Shown piece by piece: positions 37,271 to 50,490 of a DNA stretch of 64,000 nucleotides (positions are counted from its first letter, which is position 1; each line of letters begins with the position of its first letter). The position numbers were made by a program, and so were the translations under genes. The DNA is from Molossus alvarezi (Eukaryota; Chordata; Mammalia; Chiroptera; Molossidae): positions 29,825,501 to 29,889,500 of the forward strand of contig CM073887.1 of the NCBI GenBank assembly GCA_037176705.1. The letters run 5' to 3'. The notes below the pieces were generated by a model. That model made no database searches, was not told the DNA's origin, and saw only the letters and a list, made by a program, of their open reading frames with translations.

Positions 37271-38084
37271 AATATACTATTGCTGTAAGAATTCAAAAGT
37301 GCAATAAACATAACAATAATTTGATTAGTCAATGATATATGAAAAATAGTTGAGCTGCATCAAGAATTCATGTTTCGCATGCTTCGTTATGTTTCAAAGT
37401 CGTCACAGAAAATAAATATTTTAAGCATGACCTTCAGACTTAATTGTATTTTGCGCACTCTGGATACTTATATTGTTAGTCAGTTCATAGACCAGGTATC
37501 CAGAAAAGTTACATGTGAAACAAAACTTGTAATTTATCATTTAAAAGATGCTGAAGAAATGTGTTCTTTTAAGAAAAACTAGATGAATATTTAAAAAATA
37601 TAAATAAAACTGTTTGTATATAGATTTACCAATATGTTTTCTTAAAATGGATGACATTTGAAGAAGTTACCAGGGATTTTTGTCTTCTTGTCTTCCTGTT
37701 TTCATCTCCCCTATTCTCTTTTTACTCTCTAGTCCCCCTATTTCATGTCTCTGCTTTTTGCATCTTCAGCATCGCTGAATATTGAGTATTTATATGATTA
37801 GGCGTTCATGTTAGAAGGTGCACTAATAAATTATAGCCTATTGGTCCTAGTTTCCAAGAAATTCTGTGATTGTATGTTGGGTCCAAAAGATGTAGTTCCC
37901 CTTAGGCTTGGTTGAAAGATTTGTTCTTACCTTGTCTAACTCCAAGCTTATTTTAATATCAGTACTTAATCTTAAGGTATAATTGTTAAGGCTATTTGAA
38001 ATTATAACAACAAAACAACAACAATAAATATTTAAGTTACAATTGCAGTGTTGCAGACATACTTGCAAGTATGTTTTGCAAATT

Positions 38085-38215
38085 AATCAATCAATCTTGT
38101 AATGTGGTAGTCTTACAAATATTCCCATTTTATAGATGGTAATGCTGAGACAAGAAGAGAAATGTGACTTGCCTCCATCACCTGAGTCTTGTTTCTGTTA
38201 TAGGTCCTACTTCAA
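38085..38215 (-). repeat. MIR SINE fragment
   Basis: ATTCCCATTTTATAGATGGT, then GCTGAGACAAGAAGAGAAAT and TGACTTGCCTCC in MIR antisense order. Confidence 0.75.
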
Positions 38216-38689
38216 TACCTTTCCCTACAACTCCCAATCCCTAAGCACTGTGCTAACCAGGTTCTCAGTTCACATGTAGGAATTCCCTCTGATGTGTTAC
38301 AGACTTTGTATGCCCTCATTGAAAAGATCTGTAAAGAGGTACCGTGTCTTCCATACTTCTGTTCTCTAAGGAAACTACACTCCTCACCCGTGTCATCTGC
38401 TCAAGCAGCTAGTGTTCACCTGTGCTGAGAAATGGAAGCTCACTTCTATTCCTCAAGAACTAGGAAATCCAGCCATCCACACGACAGGCCTGTAGGTCCT
38501 AAAGGGTTGCCCTTCTCACCCGTTTTCCCACCCATAGCTGCGTAGCTGGAGTTTCCCATTACCAAATGTCATGTCTGCCCACGTTTTCAGCTACATCATG
38601 CAGCCGCCTCCTACATCCTCTATCTAACCAGGCCTGTGGCAAACTCACTCACAATGTTCCTTTTATTGTACCCACTGGGCTTCCAACAT

Positions 38690-38905
38690 CAGGCACCTGG
38701 CTGTAGCTCAGCACCTTCTAAAAATGAACTGATCCAATCATTCAAGGGTAGCTTAAGCTCTGAGCTCTGCCACCTCCTAGCAGTGGGTCCTCCACTCTCT
38801 GAGCCTCAGTTTTCTCCTCTGTAAAATGGAGATCATTTGCCCACTGCCCAGGATACGTGAGGATGTAGTAAAATGGTACACACCATTACTCAGCACTGGC
38901 AGGCA
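38690..38905 (+). repeat. MIR SINE, well preserved
   Basis: AGCTCTGAGCTCTGCCACCT, CTCTGAGCCTCAGTTTTCTC, CTCTGTAAAATGGAGATCAT and CTCAGCACTGGCAGGCACA match MIR closely. The DNA just left (38230-38690) is GC-richer than average and unassigned. Confidence 0.85.
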
Positions 38906-40826
38906 CACAGTCTCTTCTACTTCTCAAACCTGTCTTTCCTGCAGCGGGTTTACGTGCCTGCATCCTACCTCATGCACCTAGGGGCATCTAGGGGAAGACA
39001 TGTACCTCCTGGTGTTTAAATTCCATATCCACTACTCTGGCTACACGGACATCTCAGGCTGGGCACAGCACCCCCCAGACTCCTGGACACACCTCCTCTG
39101 TTCTCTCAGTCCCCTCTCTAGTCTCTTGTTTCACAATTTGGCCTGGGATATTTCTGCTACTACTTCACTTTTAGCTAAAAGCCCACCACACCTGACATCA
39201 AAACTTCTCTAGTCCAAAGCACTGTTCTTAGTCATCTCCTTGAATACCACCCCCTAACCTCCTGGTCCTCACTTGGGCAGCATCATCCTTATCCCCTCTG
39301 ATGCACAGTTGAGGCAATTGACCTATATATTTTTTTCTAGTACAAACACATGCTTCTCAGCTTCTAGATTAGTCATAACTACTATCACATATTCTGTATT
39401 GGGCAGCAGTCCAAAGAAAAAAATACACAGATCTAAATTTTCTTGATAGAGTAATGAAATTTAAATTACAAACATGAGGACCTCAGATGTTGAATGCAAT
39501 AACTGACCCATTTGGAACCCATATCTGTATATTGCCATATCTTGGTTTCACATGCTCTGACCTTGGGAAAATTATTCAGGTCTGTGTTAGTTTATTCCTT
39601 CATAGAATAAGTATGCTGAATTATCAGACAAGTAATTCTATGTCTTTCTTTTATAGCCTTAATTTTTAATTATGGTGTCTATTTTGTCATATGGATAAGA
39701 AAAGGGGCTATAGAAAATACCATATAGATATAGTCTATTTTTCGTTACCTTGGCACCTGAAATCACCAAATAGAAATTTTGGCACATGAAATTATCACAG
39801 AAAAACTTCACCCACAACCAAATATAAGTAAAGTAAATTACAGAGAAAACTATTTAATAATTAATAATTCCATGTTGATGTATAAACCAGCTGCCTCATT
39901 ATTTTAAGAAAGACATTTGTGGCAGACTCTTGCACTTCAACTCCTCATTACTTGATTTCTAATTTAGGTTTCCAGGGGAGAAGCAAAGTGTTGACCCACT
40001 AAAATGGTCCTCCTTACTCGCTTGCTTAGGGCACGCCCGCACCAGATTTTAGAATCCTGGATTGTATTTATTGACCTCTGTCATGTATCACCTTAGGTTT
40101 CTCAAATTTAAAGCAAAATTGGACTGTAACAGGAATAGAATCCGTTTTCTTCCGAGGCCAGCAGCCCATGTTGAGTAGGGAAAAGGAATATAAGTGATTT
40201 TCGAGGTTAAACATGATGTGCACCAGTCATTGTTGTTATTGCTGCAAGTTTAAGGAGGTTATAATAAAACTGTAGCTTTGTGATGAGAGTGTATGCCACT
40301 CACACCATGCAACAGAGCACTTTACAAGTGGGCTCTGGAAATGCTTCTAAAAGAAGGGAAGCTGGCATTTAGTATTTTTAAAACCTATTTTTCTCCATGT
40401 TTTTATCAGCAAGAAGACTATCAATAAGCCAGAATGCTTTTTAATTCGTTTAGTATTTAGTGTGCTCAAATTTACCTACTGAAATAAAAAGTTTCTAACT
40501 GACACCTGTATGTCCTGCTCTGAAAGAATGAAGGAAATAATTATTTCAAAACATAGAGTGCAAGGTTTGCATTACATGAGAAGAGCATACTAGGAAAGTT
40601 TTCCACGAGTCTCATATTTTTGCATGGCTTGTGAGCAGAGGTGGTTTTTGTTCTGGACTGTATTTGTCAGAACACTTGTGTAGTAAAATGTCTGAAAATA
40701 GAGAGTATCTCCCTGTAAGCTAGAGTCCAGGTGTGTTTACTGTTTGCAGCATTTTCCCAGGCTCCTCTGCATTGTTCTCGTGGGACTGAGTGCACAAGAG
40801 CAAGTGATGCAAGAATGAAGTTGATT

Positions 40827-41082
40827 GCCCTGGCCAGTTTGGCTCAGCGGTTAGAGTGTCGGCCTGCGGTCCGGAGAGACCCGGGTTCGGTTCCCGCTAA
40901 GGGCATGTACTTCGGTTGCAGTTTGTCCCCGGCCCTGGTTGGTCGTGTGGGTGGCAGCCACTCGATGTGTCCCTTCACATCGATGTTTCTCTCTCTCTCT
41001 CCCTTCCTCTCTCTCCCTCCCATTCTATCTGTACAAAAAATGGAAAAATGCCCTCGGGTGAGGATTATAAAAAAAAAAAAAA
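40827..41082 (+). mobile_element. Ves-type SINE (type A), young copy
   Basis: Intact head GCCCTGGCCAGTTTGGCTCA, B-box-like GGTTCGGTTCCC, CpGs retained, CCTCGGGTGAGGAT tail and an uninterrupted poly(A). Perfect 15-bp target duplication AAGAATGAAGTTGAT (40811-40825, 41083-41097). Confidence 0.97.
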
Positions 41083-41619
41083 AAGAATGAAGTTGATGCT
41101 GCTTGCTGCACCATGAGTAATAAAGACCTGGAATCTCATGCCTTCTGACAGCATTTCCAAAACTAGAGCAGGCTCAGACTTATTTAGCCTGTAAGTAGGA
41201 AAATATATCAGCTCATTCACAGTTCTTGATAGCTTGAACTGAATTTAATTGAGCAAACTAACCACATGATACATCATGTTTAAATTTAATTTTGATAACT
41301 GTCTTTAAATAAATTTTTGCTATGTAACCCAGTGAAATAAATAATCTGTTTATGTAGATTTGCTGGTTTTAAAAGTAGAATTCTGCATGATGACATTATA
41401 TAATAATACAAATAAACACAAACATTCAGAGAAGTGTTATCAAAGAATGTCTGATAAATCTAAATCTCCACACGTGATGATACATCACTTACTAACAGGT
41501 TAAGTCAAAGGTAAAAATAAACTTTTCAGCATTATATCTATCTAAAATGTTGTTTACGATAAACAATTTTTCAACTAACTGCCCAAAGCTTTAAAAAGCA
41601 GTGATTATAATTCACTATT

Positions 41620-41715
41620 TTATTAATTCATTCAAATCCCTTTACACACTTCCTACATTGAGGCACTGTGCTCCATGCTGAGATCACACAGTGTATCTGC
41701 CTTCATGGATAAGAC
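41620..41715 (-). repeat. L2-like fragment
   Basis: TTCATTCAAATCCCTTTACA then GAGGCACTGTGCTCCATGCT resembles the antisense L2 3' end. Confidence 0.5.
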
Positions 41716-41771
41716 TATGGTGGTAGATATAAGTTAAAATAATTGCACAAAATTTAAAAGCTAATAACAAC

Positions 41772-41890
41772 TACAGTTGACCCTTGAACATATTTGAACT
41801 GCCTGGGCCCACTTATACATGGATCCTTTTTTTCAACAAATACCTGTACTATTTTCAATCCCCAGTTGTGAGTCATTGTACCACATATTT
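41772..41890 (+). mobile_element. Tigger2-like DNA transposon end, truncated
   Basis: CAGTTGACCCTTGAACATAT, then GGGCCCACTTATACATGGAT, is the 5' end of Tigger2-type elements. The opposite inverted repeat is not found. Confidence 0.7.
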
Positions 41891-42469
41891 TCTCCTCTAC
41901 AAATGTTAACTCAAGGTGTAAAATATGCTTAAAGAATATGTACTACTATTTGTTATTAAGGCATTATATTCCCTCTGGAGACCTATTATATTATGATTTT
42001 AAGAATCATAGTAATGACTTTCCATTTTATCACTTTTCATGATTTTAGAAATGTGTAGAAATTTTCCAAATGATGAAATAGAGTCTTATTTCCAGTTACT
42101 CTTTTCTTTCCTATTTTTCTCTGAATAGGAAACTATTATCCGAACAATAAAGCTATCTGAGCCTGTGTAGCCCAAAGAAAAGAGATGGTTAGTGAGGCAA
42201 TCTTTCTCCTGGGAGGCAAGAATATCCAACTTCACTTAAAAAGAATTTCAGAACATCTTAAGTTTACCAACTACGTGAAAAATACACTGATGGCTGACGT
42301 TGGATGAATTATTAGAAGCAATTATAAAATTTTGGTCTCTATTACTTTAAAAAATTTTCCCCCATTTAGAAATCTGCAACGCATGAAAAATTAGAAGTGC
42401 CAATACACAGAATATTAATTCCTTACCATTAAGAATATTATGTCTTACATTTTATTGTATTTCCAAAGT

Positions 42470-42655
42470 ACTTTCTAAAACATCATTTTCTTTTCTCTTT
42501 ACATTGACTTGTGAGATAAAGTAAGCGATTTTTTTTTTATTCCCATTTTATACATATTTGGAAATTAAAGCTTAGAAAGAGGAGGTAACTTTCTTGAGTT
42601 TTTTTTTATTTTTTTAATCAGTATTGACCAAGCTGGGTTTCAAATCCAAGCTTTT
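42470..42655 (-). repeat. MIR SINE, old copy
   Basis: TATTCCCATTTTATACATAT, AAGCTTAGAAAGAGGAGGTAAC and GGGTTTCAAATCCAAGCTT are in MIR antisense order. A T-rich stretch interrupts it near 42600. Confidence 0.7.
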
Positions 42656-44099
42656 ATTTTTCAAAAACTTGATAATCTAAATAAATAATTGGATTTGAAG
42701 TGTGGTAAAGTTAACAACACAAGTTTTCTCTAAGAAGCACTGGTTGTTGGGGAAAATATTATACACATGTGGGTATATAATATCATCCAACATATCTGAA
42801 GGAAGCAGACAAAATAAGTAGAAAGAAAAATAAACATTTGAAGATAATATATAATCAGCATCCTATAAATACTGGAAATATCTATTGTTCTACAGAAGCA
42901 TACATTGAATTTAAGAGTTAAAATATATTTAAGGTTAGGAGCAGAATAAGAATCAGCTGGCTTTACTCAGATCCTCAATGCCAGCTATATAGTTTCCTCT
43001 GTGGTTAGTTAAAAGGAAATTATCCCTTCCCATAGGATATCTAAAAAGGTACCTCTGTAGTCTGCATCCGGCAAAGAAGTGGTACCCCGTAAACATTTCC
43101 TGAAAAAATAAATTGTCTTAGAGAAGTTTTTAATGGTCTTTGTTTTTACAGTTCTTTTTATGGTTATCTCAGAAAAAGACAGACTTTATAAATATATATA
43201 TAGATATATAAAGGAGTCATTGTTTTAGGACATAATATATATTTTAGCTGTGGTGCATGCAATTAGCAGAGAGATACTTCCAATTCTCTCCTGACTTGTA
43301 AAAGACAGCTGAGCCAACAACAGTGCATCATCTAGCTGCATACAGAAGAGAAATTCATAAATTTTTTCATAGGAACTATATTTCTTAACTAATTGTCAAG
43401 TCACAGTTTCTTTACCAAAATTGGCAGGGTGATTCAGAACATAGCGATGTTCAGTTATGTGTACCTATTCATCTTTATTGCCTAATTGAAAGAACCATAA
43501 AACATATATTACCTTATAACAAACTGTGGGTCAGTGCACACAATGAAACAGTCTGAAAGTCCATTTCTTTTAATTATCCTCTTTTCATTTTAAAATGTTT
43601 CAAATTATTTTCAAAACATTTAATTTAATTCTTGCAATGTCTCTTAATGAGGAAATCAGATTGCTGATTGAATAACTATTACATGTTTAACTCTTATTTT
43701 TGAAGTCAAATATACCATTTGGTGGACTCAACATATATACATTGTATATTTAAGCTTTTAACTTAAAAAGTTCATGGTATATAATATTCTGTATTTTGGT
43801 TGCAGTGCAATCTACATTCACAATCTGTCATTGCTGGTATGAAGAAAAATGGTCTTTAAGTATTGAGAAAGCCATGTGACTGCCTCATATAAAAATTCCA
43901 GTGTCTTTTTCTTTTGATTCTCAATTTAGTATGCCTATGGAGTAACTCCGGTGAAATGCTATGAACATTATTTCTTAAGAAAACAAAACTTTAAAAGTTT
44001 TTAAAAATCTAGTGAAAGAGAAAACTTCAGCAAGTTAAAAAGTTATGCTAGATATACAATCTATATAACATGCTTCTTCAAATTTTAATGACTGAAAAT

Positions 44100-44580
44100 C
44101 ACAACCATTCATTATTTCTTACAAGATTTTGGGTCAGCTTGGTGGTCCTGCTGATCTTGGCTGAGTTTCCTCACTCTTACGTGATAAGCTGTTGAGTGAT
44201 TGGCTTTCAGTGGCCTCAGCCGAGATAACTTAACTCTGCTCCATGTGGTCTCTCATCCTCCAAAAGCTAGTTTTGCCTTGTGTTCATATTGATGTTAAGG
44301 ATCCAAGAGAAAATAGACCATGTAATATAAAGAAGTTTTCTTTCTTTAAGTTTCTGTATACATCACACTTGCTAACGTTACTTTGGCCAAAGCAAATGAC
44401 ATAGCAAAACTCATACTTAAGAGGAGAAGAAGAGAAAGTTGCAGAGCAAATGGCATGGTTTAGTAAAGCATTTGGTGATAATAATTGGGATCATCCATGA
44501 AGTCAACCTGCCATAAAAGATGACTGATTTGTTAACAACATTGTTAAAAAGACTAATCTCCTAAGACATGGAATGACTCT
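44100..44580 (+). repeat. Probable ancient interspersed repeat, family not assigned
   Basis: Phrases such as TTGGGTCAGCTTGGTGGTCC, CATGTGGTCTCTCATCCTCC and TTTGGCCAAAGCAAATGAC resemble a repeat widely shared by placental mammals. I cannot name the subfamily. Confidence 0.45.
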
Positions 44581-44603
44581 CCATTAAAGGATGAAGACAT
44601 TTC

Positions 44604-44815
44604 GCCCAGCTGGTGTGGCCTAGTGCCTGAGTGTTGACTCATGCACCAAGAGGTTGACAGTTCAATTCCCGGTTGGAGCATATACCCAGGTTGAGCAAAT
44701 CCCTAGTTCAGGGTGTGCAGGAGGTGGCCAATCAATGTTCTGTCTAATCAATGTTTCTATCTCTCTCCCTCTCCTTTCCTCTCTATCCAAAATCAATAAA
44801 AAAAATAAATTAAAA
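44604..44815 (+). mobile_element. Ves-type SINE (type B)
   Basis: Head GCCCAGCTGGTGTGGCCTAG, GTGCAGGAGGTGGCCAATC, tail AAATCAATAAA. Flanked by AAAGGATGAAGACATTTC / AAAGGGTGAAGACATTTC (44586-44603, 44816-44833). Confidence 0.94.
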
Positions 44816-45279
44816 AAAGGGTGAAGACATTTCAATTTTCAGTGTGTATGGAAAAGCTAGTCTCCGACTAGTAAATTTTACTGAAGGGCAGGAACTTAGC
44901 TAATAAAATGGAGGTGTTTGGTTTTTACCATACAACAATTAATAATGTTGGGAGTAACTTTCAGATAGTACTTATAATGGTAATTATTTTAGAAGCAAAC
45001 TAAGAACCTCCAAGAAATCATGGAATAAATATGTTTTGAATGCTTGATAAATCTTTACTTCCAGAATAAACTCATTCTTCAATTTATTGAACCTTTTTCA
45101 GAGCCTGTAAATAAAATTGTTTTTGATTCAGAGGCATTGCAATTAAATAGGCACTTACAACATAGAGAAATAAGTGTGTCAATAGGGCTAAGTACATGGA
45201 CTTTATGATATGCTAAGTATAGGCTAATTATAATTAAAAATTAAAATTTGCAACATGGGTGTTTTATTTGAAAGTTTTA

Positions 45280-45420
45280 TTGGAATATAAAAATGATACA
45301 GACAAGTGCATAAACCATATGTTTATAGCTTGATGAGTTTTCACAAATTGAAACCACTAATGTAATCAGCTCTGGGAGACTTGAATTCATTCTTTGTATG
45401 TTATCCACTTATTTTTTCTT
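45280..45420 (-). repeat. Old L1 3' end-like fragment
   Basis: AAAGTTTTATTGGAATATAA, then GCTTGATGAGTTTTCACAAA resembles the antisense 3' end of old mammalian L1s. 45640-46200, to the right, is GC-richer and possibly an old LTR, but not identified. Confidence 0.5.
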
Positions 45421-46336
45421 ATTATTGGTGGGTGACTGGGATGGAATGTGCGTGTAGCGCAAAACATGTGGCCTATAGCTGACCAGAGAGCTGATCATTT
45501 GTTTTCCAAATTTGGCATTTTTCTTGAGATACTGACAATTGATGTAGTAGTTATCCTACTAATTATCCGTGCAATGATTTCCCTCTACAAAACACCCTTA
45601 AATGACTGCTTTACAATAATATACCTGTATCTTACAAGTGTTTCTCCTGTGGACGATAGCTTTGTTAGTAGACAGTACCAGAGGAACACTAGAGTAGGAA
45701 ATGGGCTTCTCTTCCAAGTTCTGGTGTGTTTTTTCTAAGCAGGCTCCTTTACTACACGCAATGCCTTAGTGCACAGACTGCAGCAGAACATTCAGCTTCT
45801 GCAGCCCCTTAACTCCAAAAGTACCTGACTTAGAGGAGCTCATGGTAATCCTCTTGGCACACTTCTCCAGCAACACCACAAGTGGCTTCTCCGTGTTGGG
45901 TTTCCAACAGGATACCTCCTATTAAAATTTTTCACCTGGACCTTCTCAGGAAGCTTTACAGCCTCAGTGAATTTCTCTTCCTCTCAATAAGCCATAGACA
46001 TGCACACCCTCAAGAGATCTGGGTTTCAACACTGCAAGGGAGGTGTTTCTTCCTTGGGTTCATTGTCTCTTCTCTAGGGGTGGTGGTTGCTCCTATATCT
46101 GTTATTCTTGTATTCCTTAGAGTACCCTTTATAGTAGACACTTATTTATTACTCCAATTTTCTGTTATAATTACCAGTTCTTAATTAAAATTTTCATATT
46201 CAAACTAATGTGTGGTTTCTGCCTTTTGATTGGTTCCTGAATGATGTGCTTGATTTCGTCAGGGTCCCATAGTTCTTCTAATTCAAAACTGATGATTCAT
46301 GGAAATAATGTGGAGTGGATTTTTGCATAATATTGT

Positions 46337-46548
46337 TTGCTGATTTAATCCATACATTTTAAAATATCTATCAGGGAATATTAAACTTGAATAAATATTA
46401 AACTCAACCTAAGAAGATATTGAGAAGATAATTATAGCCCAGCTGGTTTGGCTCACTGGTTGAGCACCAACACATGCCCCAAGAGGTCAGGGCACATGCC
46501 CAGGTTGTGGGCCAAATCCCCAGTGGGGGGCATGCAGGAGGCAGCCAA
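46337..46548. repeat. Dispersed duplication, copy 1 (212 bp)
   Basis: Contains 100 bp of unique DNA plus the first 112 bp of the SINE at 46437. It is nearly identical to 47380-47587, which lacks a 4-bp TCTA. This is the donor, since the SINE here is complete with its own target duplication. Confidence 0.95.
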
Positions 46549-46640
46549 TTGATGTTCTCTCTCATCAATGTTTTTATCTCTCTCTCCCTCTTCCTTCCTC
46601 TCTCTCTAAAATCAATAAAGAAATAAATATTTTTAAAAAA
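46437..46640 (+). mobile_element. Ves-type SINE (type B)
   Basis: Head GCCCAGCTGGTTTGGCTCAC, a deletion of the B-box region after CCAAGAGGTCAGGG, GGCATGCAGGAGGCAGCC, tail AAAATCAATAAAG. Target duplication AGATAATTATA (46426-46436, 46641-46651). Confidence 0.95.
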
Positions 46641-47039
46641 AGATAATTATAAAAATTATATTGAAAGAAACAAATGCAAGTAGAAAGAAAATGATCAGAA
46701 ATAAATATTATTTGAATTCAAATACCAAGGGATGATTAATTTTAGCACCATAATATATAATAGCAACAGATTGTTTATTTCTTTTTGAAATTATATTGGT
46801 TATTTATACATACTCATAACATTAATTTTGTGATTGATTTTTACAAGAAGGCTATAGATGACCGAGCGATTCAAATTCTCTTAGCCAGGCAAAGCATACT
46901 TTTGCTGGAAAATTATCATTGTTACCTCACTTCTCCAAATTTTCTTAACCTCTTTGGTAGATCATTCAGTCTGCTAAATTATACATAATTTTTTTAAGCA
47001 TGTTGATACTTCTACTGTGGTTATACCTGTTGTCAAAAA

Positions 47040-49000
47040 CCTGGAAGACTTTCCATTTTTTGAAGATGATTGCATACTTCTCCCTGACAGCTTTTGACAT
47101 TTCTCCTTATCTTTTGTCTTCAGCAGTATGAATAAATTTCTAGGATGATTTTTAATTTTTACTTTGGAAAATTCTTAACCATAAATTTGCAAATAATTTT
47201 CTCTCCGCTCTCCCACTTTTTTCTTCTAGGATTCTAATTACATATTGTAGACCAATTTTGGTCTACATCTCTTGGATTCTGTCCCACCCCAATAATCCCC
47301 ACCCCCCAACTAATTTCCTTTTTGTATTTCCATATGAGTAGTGTCTATTGACCTATATTCAAGGTCACAGAATCTTTTCTTGCTGATTTAATCCATACAT
47401 TTTAAAATATCAGGGAATATTAAACTCGAATAAATATTAAACTCAACCTAAGAAGATATTGAGAAGATAATTATAGCCCAGCTGGTTTGGCTCACTGGTT
47501 GAGCGTCAACCCATGCCCCAAGAGGTCAGGGCACATGCCCAGGTTGTGGGCCAAACTCCCAGTGGGGGGCATGCAAGAGGCAGCCAACCTGACCTTGGAT
47601 GTGTCTGCTGATGAGCCTGTCAGAGGAATTCTTCATCTCTGTTACTGTGGGTGTGTTTAAATTTTTTTCTACCATTTCCTTTGGCACTTTCTTATCGTTT
47701 TCATTTCTCTGCTGAAATGACCCATCTATTCATGAATGTCTTCTAGTTTTTTTTTACTAGAGCCTGATCCATATTAATCACAGTTATTTTTAATCTCCTA
47801 TGACTTTCCAACAATAGATTTATATTTACGATTCGTTCTATTGATTGATTTGTCTCTCAACAGCAGATTATTATTCCTATCCATTTTGTGTGACACATAA
47901 TTTTTAGTTGAAATCTACGTATTTTAAATAGGGTAGTAGAGACTGAGGTAAACAGTTCTTTTGCCTGCAAATAGGCATGCCTCTTCTTCTGCTAGGCTTT
48001 TATTGAGGAATTGTGCTGTGTTTCAGTTTTGTTGGTTACTATGCTTACATTCAATGCATCACCAACTTCAAATTCCTCTAGTGGCATCTTGTGGTTAGGG
48101 TTAGAGGTAGATTCATTATCTGAGCAAATTCTTGATTGTGCCCGGTCCACCTTCAGTTTTAGGCTTTCGACGTGAGCCTGTTCCTCAGAGAGTTTGTCTC
48201 TCCATGATCTCACACCTCCACTACTGGTGGCCTGTTCTGGCTTGTGTCTCAGTTCTTGTTGTGCGGGGTGATGAGGAGCAAGGAAGCATTCTACCTTTTT
48301 CTCCTTCAACCTCAGCCTTAGGCAGTTCATGTGTCTGAGTCTTTAGAGCTGTTTTCTCAGTGATCCTGCCTGCCCCTAGTGGTGAAGGATCTGCAACTTT
48401 CTGGAAGTAGGAGGATTTCTTGCCTCTTTCCTTTTCCCAGTCCCCCTGAGTTTTCAGCCACTCAGTGACAGGATTTGCTGTCTTTCTTAAGCATTTGAAG
48501 AGTTGATTACACCGAGGAGAAGGATCCAGGTAGGAGTTTTTTTCCCTTCAGCAGCAGCTGTTACACAATAAGGGAGCTGCACTCCGAGGGATGCTTCCTC
48601 TGGTCTCTCCGGCTCCCAGTCTTTCTTATGAACAAATAGTGAGGTTTGTGGAGAAGACACTGCATTTATGCTCCCAGGACTCTGTACACGTACAGCTGTA
48701 CATGTCCAACTTTTAACAAATTCTAAAGTTGGTGATTTTTGTTGTACCTGTTTATACGGCTGCCTAGTTCTCTTCTCAGTGCACTGGTATAGGTGAACGA
48801 CTGCCTGTTCTAGAGAGTGATTGCCTATATTGTTCTCTTGTCTCTTTCTGGAGGCTCATTCTGCCTTTCCTCACATTTTACCCTAACCAGTGGCCCCTGG
48901 AAGCCAGCACTCTAATGGGTTCAAGATCAGTATGACTTTTCAGATGCCCAGCTTCTCCTTGTTTGGATAGGTATGACACTCTTTCTATAAATCTATCCTA
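47040..49000. repeat. Ancient interspersed repeat, family not assigned
   Basis: Phrases such as AGGATTCTAATTACATATTG, TCTGCTGATGAGCCTGTCAG and AATTTTTAGTTGAAATCTAC recall an old repeat seen many times in placental genomes, probably LINE- or LTR-derived. It is interrupted by the duplication at 47380-47587. No frame is convincing. Confidence 0.4.
47380..47587. repeat. Dispersed duplication, copy 2 (208 bp)
   Basis: Same order and sequence as 46337-46548 with a handful of substitutions and one 4-bp deletion. It stops inside the SINE at GCAGCCAA, so the SINE here is a passive, 3'-truncated passenger with no poly(A) and no target duplication. Confidence 0.95.
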
Positions 49001-49578
49001 AAATGGAGCCAGTATTAATTCATTGATTATATAAATTACCAGGATTCCTGGAAACTTTGGGTATTATGTTACTAATATTTTTGATGAAACCAAAATAAAG
49101 ATGCATTCTCTTTTAAAATATACAAAAATATAGTTTAATAGTTAAATGTCATTGTTTTCATTAAATTGTAAAGAACTCTCATTCTAGTATTGATTAGTAA
49201 AAAAGAGACTTGGGACTTCCTACATATACTTAAAAGCTATGTACTTTGACATACATAATTTAAGGTCTAGTATACATTTTAATTAGTGTTTTATATTTTA
49301 TTATTATACATCCCAAGAGTGTATAGAAGATATGTACAATTTAAAGTAAAATAATACACTGAAAACTATAGATTTAGTAACAATTTTAAAAATATAGCAC
49401 CAATAATGTTTGAAGCTTCTTCTAGGCTCCTCGTCATTATATCCTCCTCCTTCTTCAGATATAATCCTACCATGAGTTATCTGATTACCAATTATTTGCT
49501 GTTCTTTTATTTTTATCATAAATGTTATAATGTCCAGTTTCTTTTTCTTGTTTTGAACTTTATATAAATTGAGTCATC

Positions 49579-49579
<1 letters not shown>

Positions 49580-49619
<40 letters not shown>
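49580..49619. repeat. (TATATG)6 hexamer repeat
   Basis: Six uninterrupted TATATG units followed by a partial unit. Confidence 0.97.
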
Positions 49620-49664
49620 TTGGTGTTGTGTGTTTGGGGATTCATTCATGTAGATGCCAGTGTC

Positions 49665-49825
49665 TATAAAGTGTTGACTTTCAGAATACAGCCTGATAAC
49701 CTAGTTTTAAATGTTGGGTCATTAACTCTGTAGTCTTCATAGATATGTCAATTAACCTTTATGACGTTTGTTTCTTTGTGTGTAAAACATGGTATTGTCA
49801 AGATGTAAAGAATTAATATAGTCAG
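49665..49825 (+). repeat. MIR SINE, old copy
   Basis: AATACAGCCTGATAACCTAG, then GTCAATTAACCTTTATGACG and GTGTGTAAAACATGGTATTG, in MIR sense order. Confidence 0.65.
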
Positions 49826-50490
49826 AGGTGATTCAAGGTGATACGGATCTTTGAAGTTTTCAAGCACCTACATTTTGAAGGTGATTTATTTAACAAATAG
49901 TTTGTAAATTTTAGATAACAATAAGATAAAAATTGGATATTTAGTATAAGAAATCACTGAAAGTTGCAAATATATTTGTAAATATCACACAAATATAAAT
50001 CCATATATATATTGCAGAACTGCTTTCAGATCCTTGGAAACGGCTCGTACAAACGAGGAGCACTGAAATTCAAATTTTATCAGCTTCGTGGCAAATCTGA
50101 TTCTGTATATGTAAAACACTCTGCTAGTTCTGTAAGAGTGACAGATTTTTAATTTATGTTTCTTACTAATGATTATATTAATGGAAACTTTTTGCAGGAT
50201 TATTTTCTTCAGTGAAATTAAATATGATTTCTCTGATTATTTACATATGTCATTAAATTATATTTTTACCTATAGTTTTATGATTTTAAGCTTGGTTTTC
50301 CTACCAAAGAATACAGTTGCCTGAGTTTTGGTTTACTTATCAATTTGAAAAAATAATTTTAGTCCATATTAGTTGCCTTTATTATTATTTTTAAAAATAT
50401 ATGAAATGGTTTACTTTAGAAAAAATGGTTTTAATATAATATATTTACCAAGTTTAATTTATAGTATTTAATTTTATATTTCACTGTGCT

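Noticed and set aside
40827..40900. tRNA gene (A-box- and B-box-like motifs)
   Set aside because: The motifs belong to the tRNA-derived head of a SINE with poly(A) and target duplication. No cloverleaf with a proper acceptor stem was seen.
48132..48338. Overlapping frames on both strands at 47992-48338
   Set aside because: They lie in an ancient repeat, lack splice or start context, and show no known domain.
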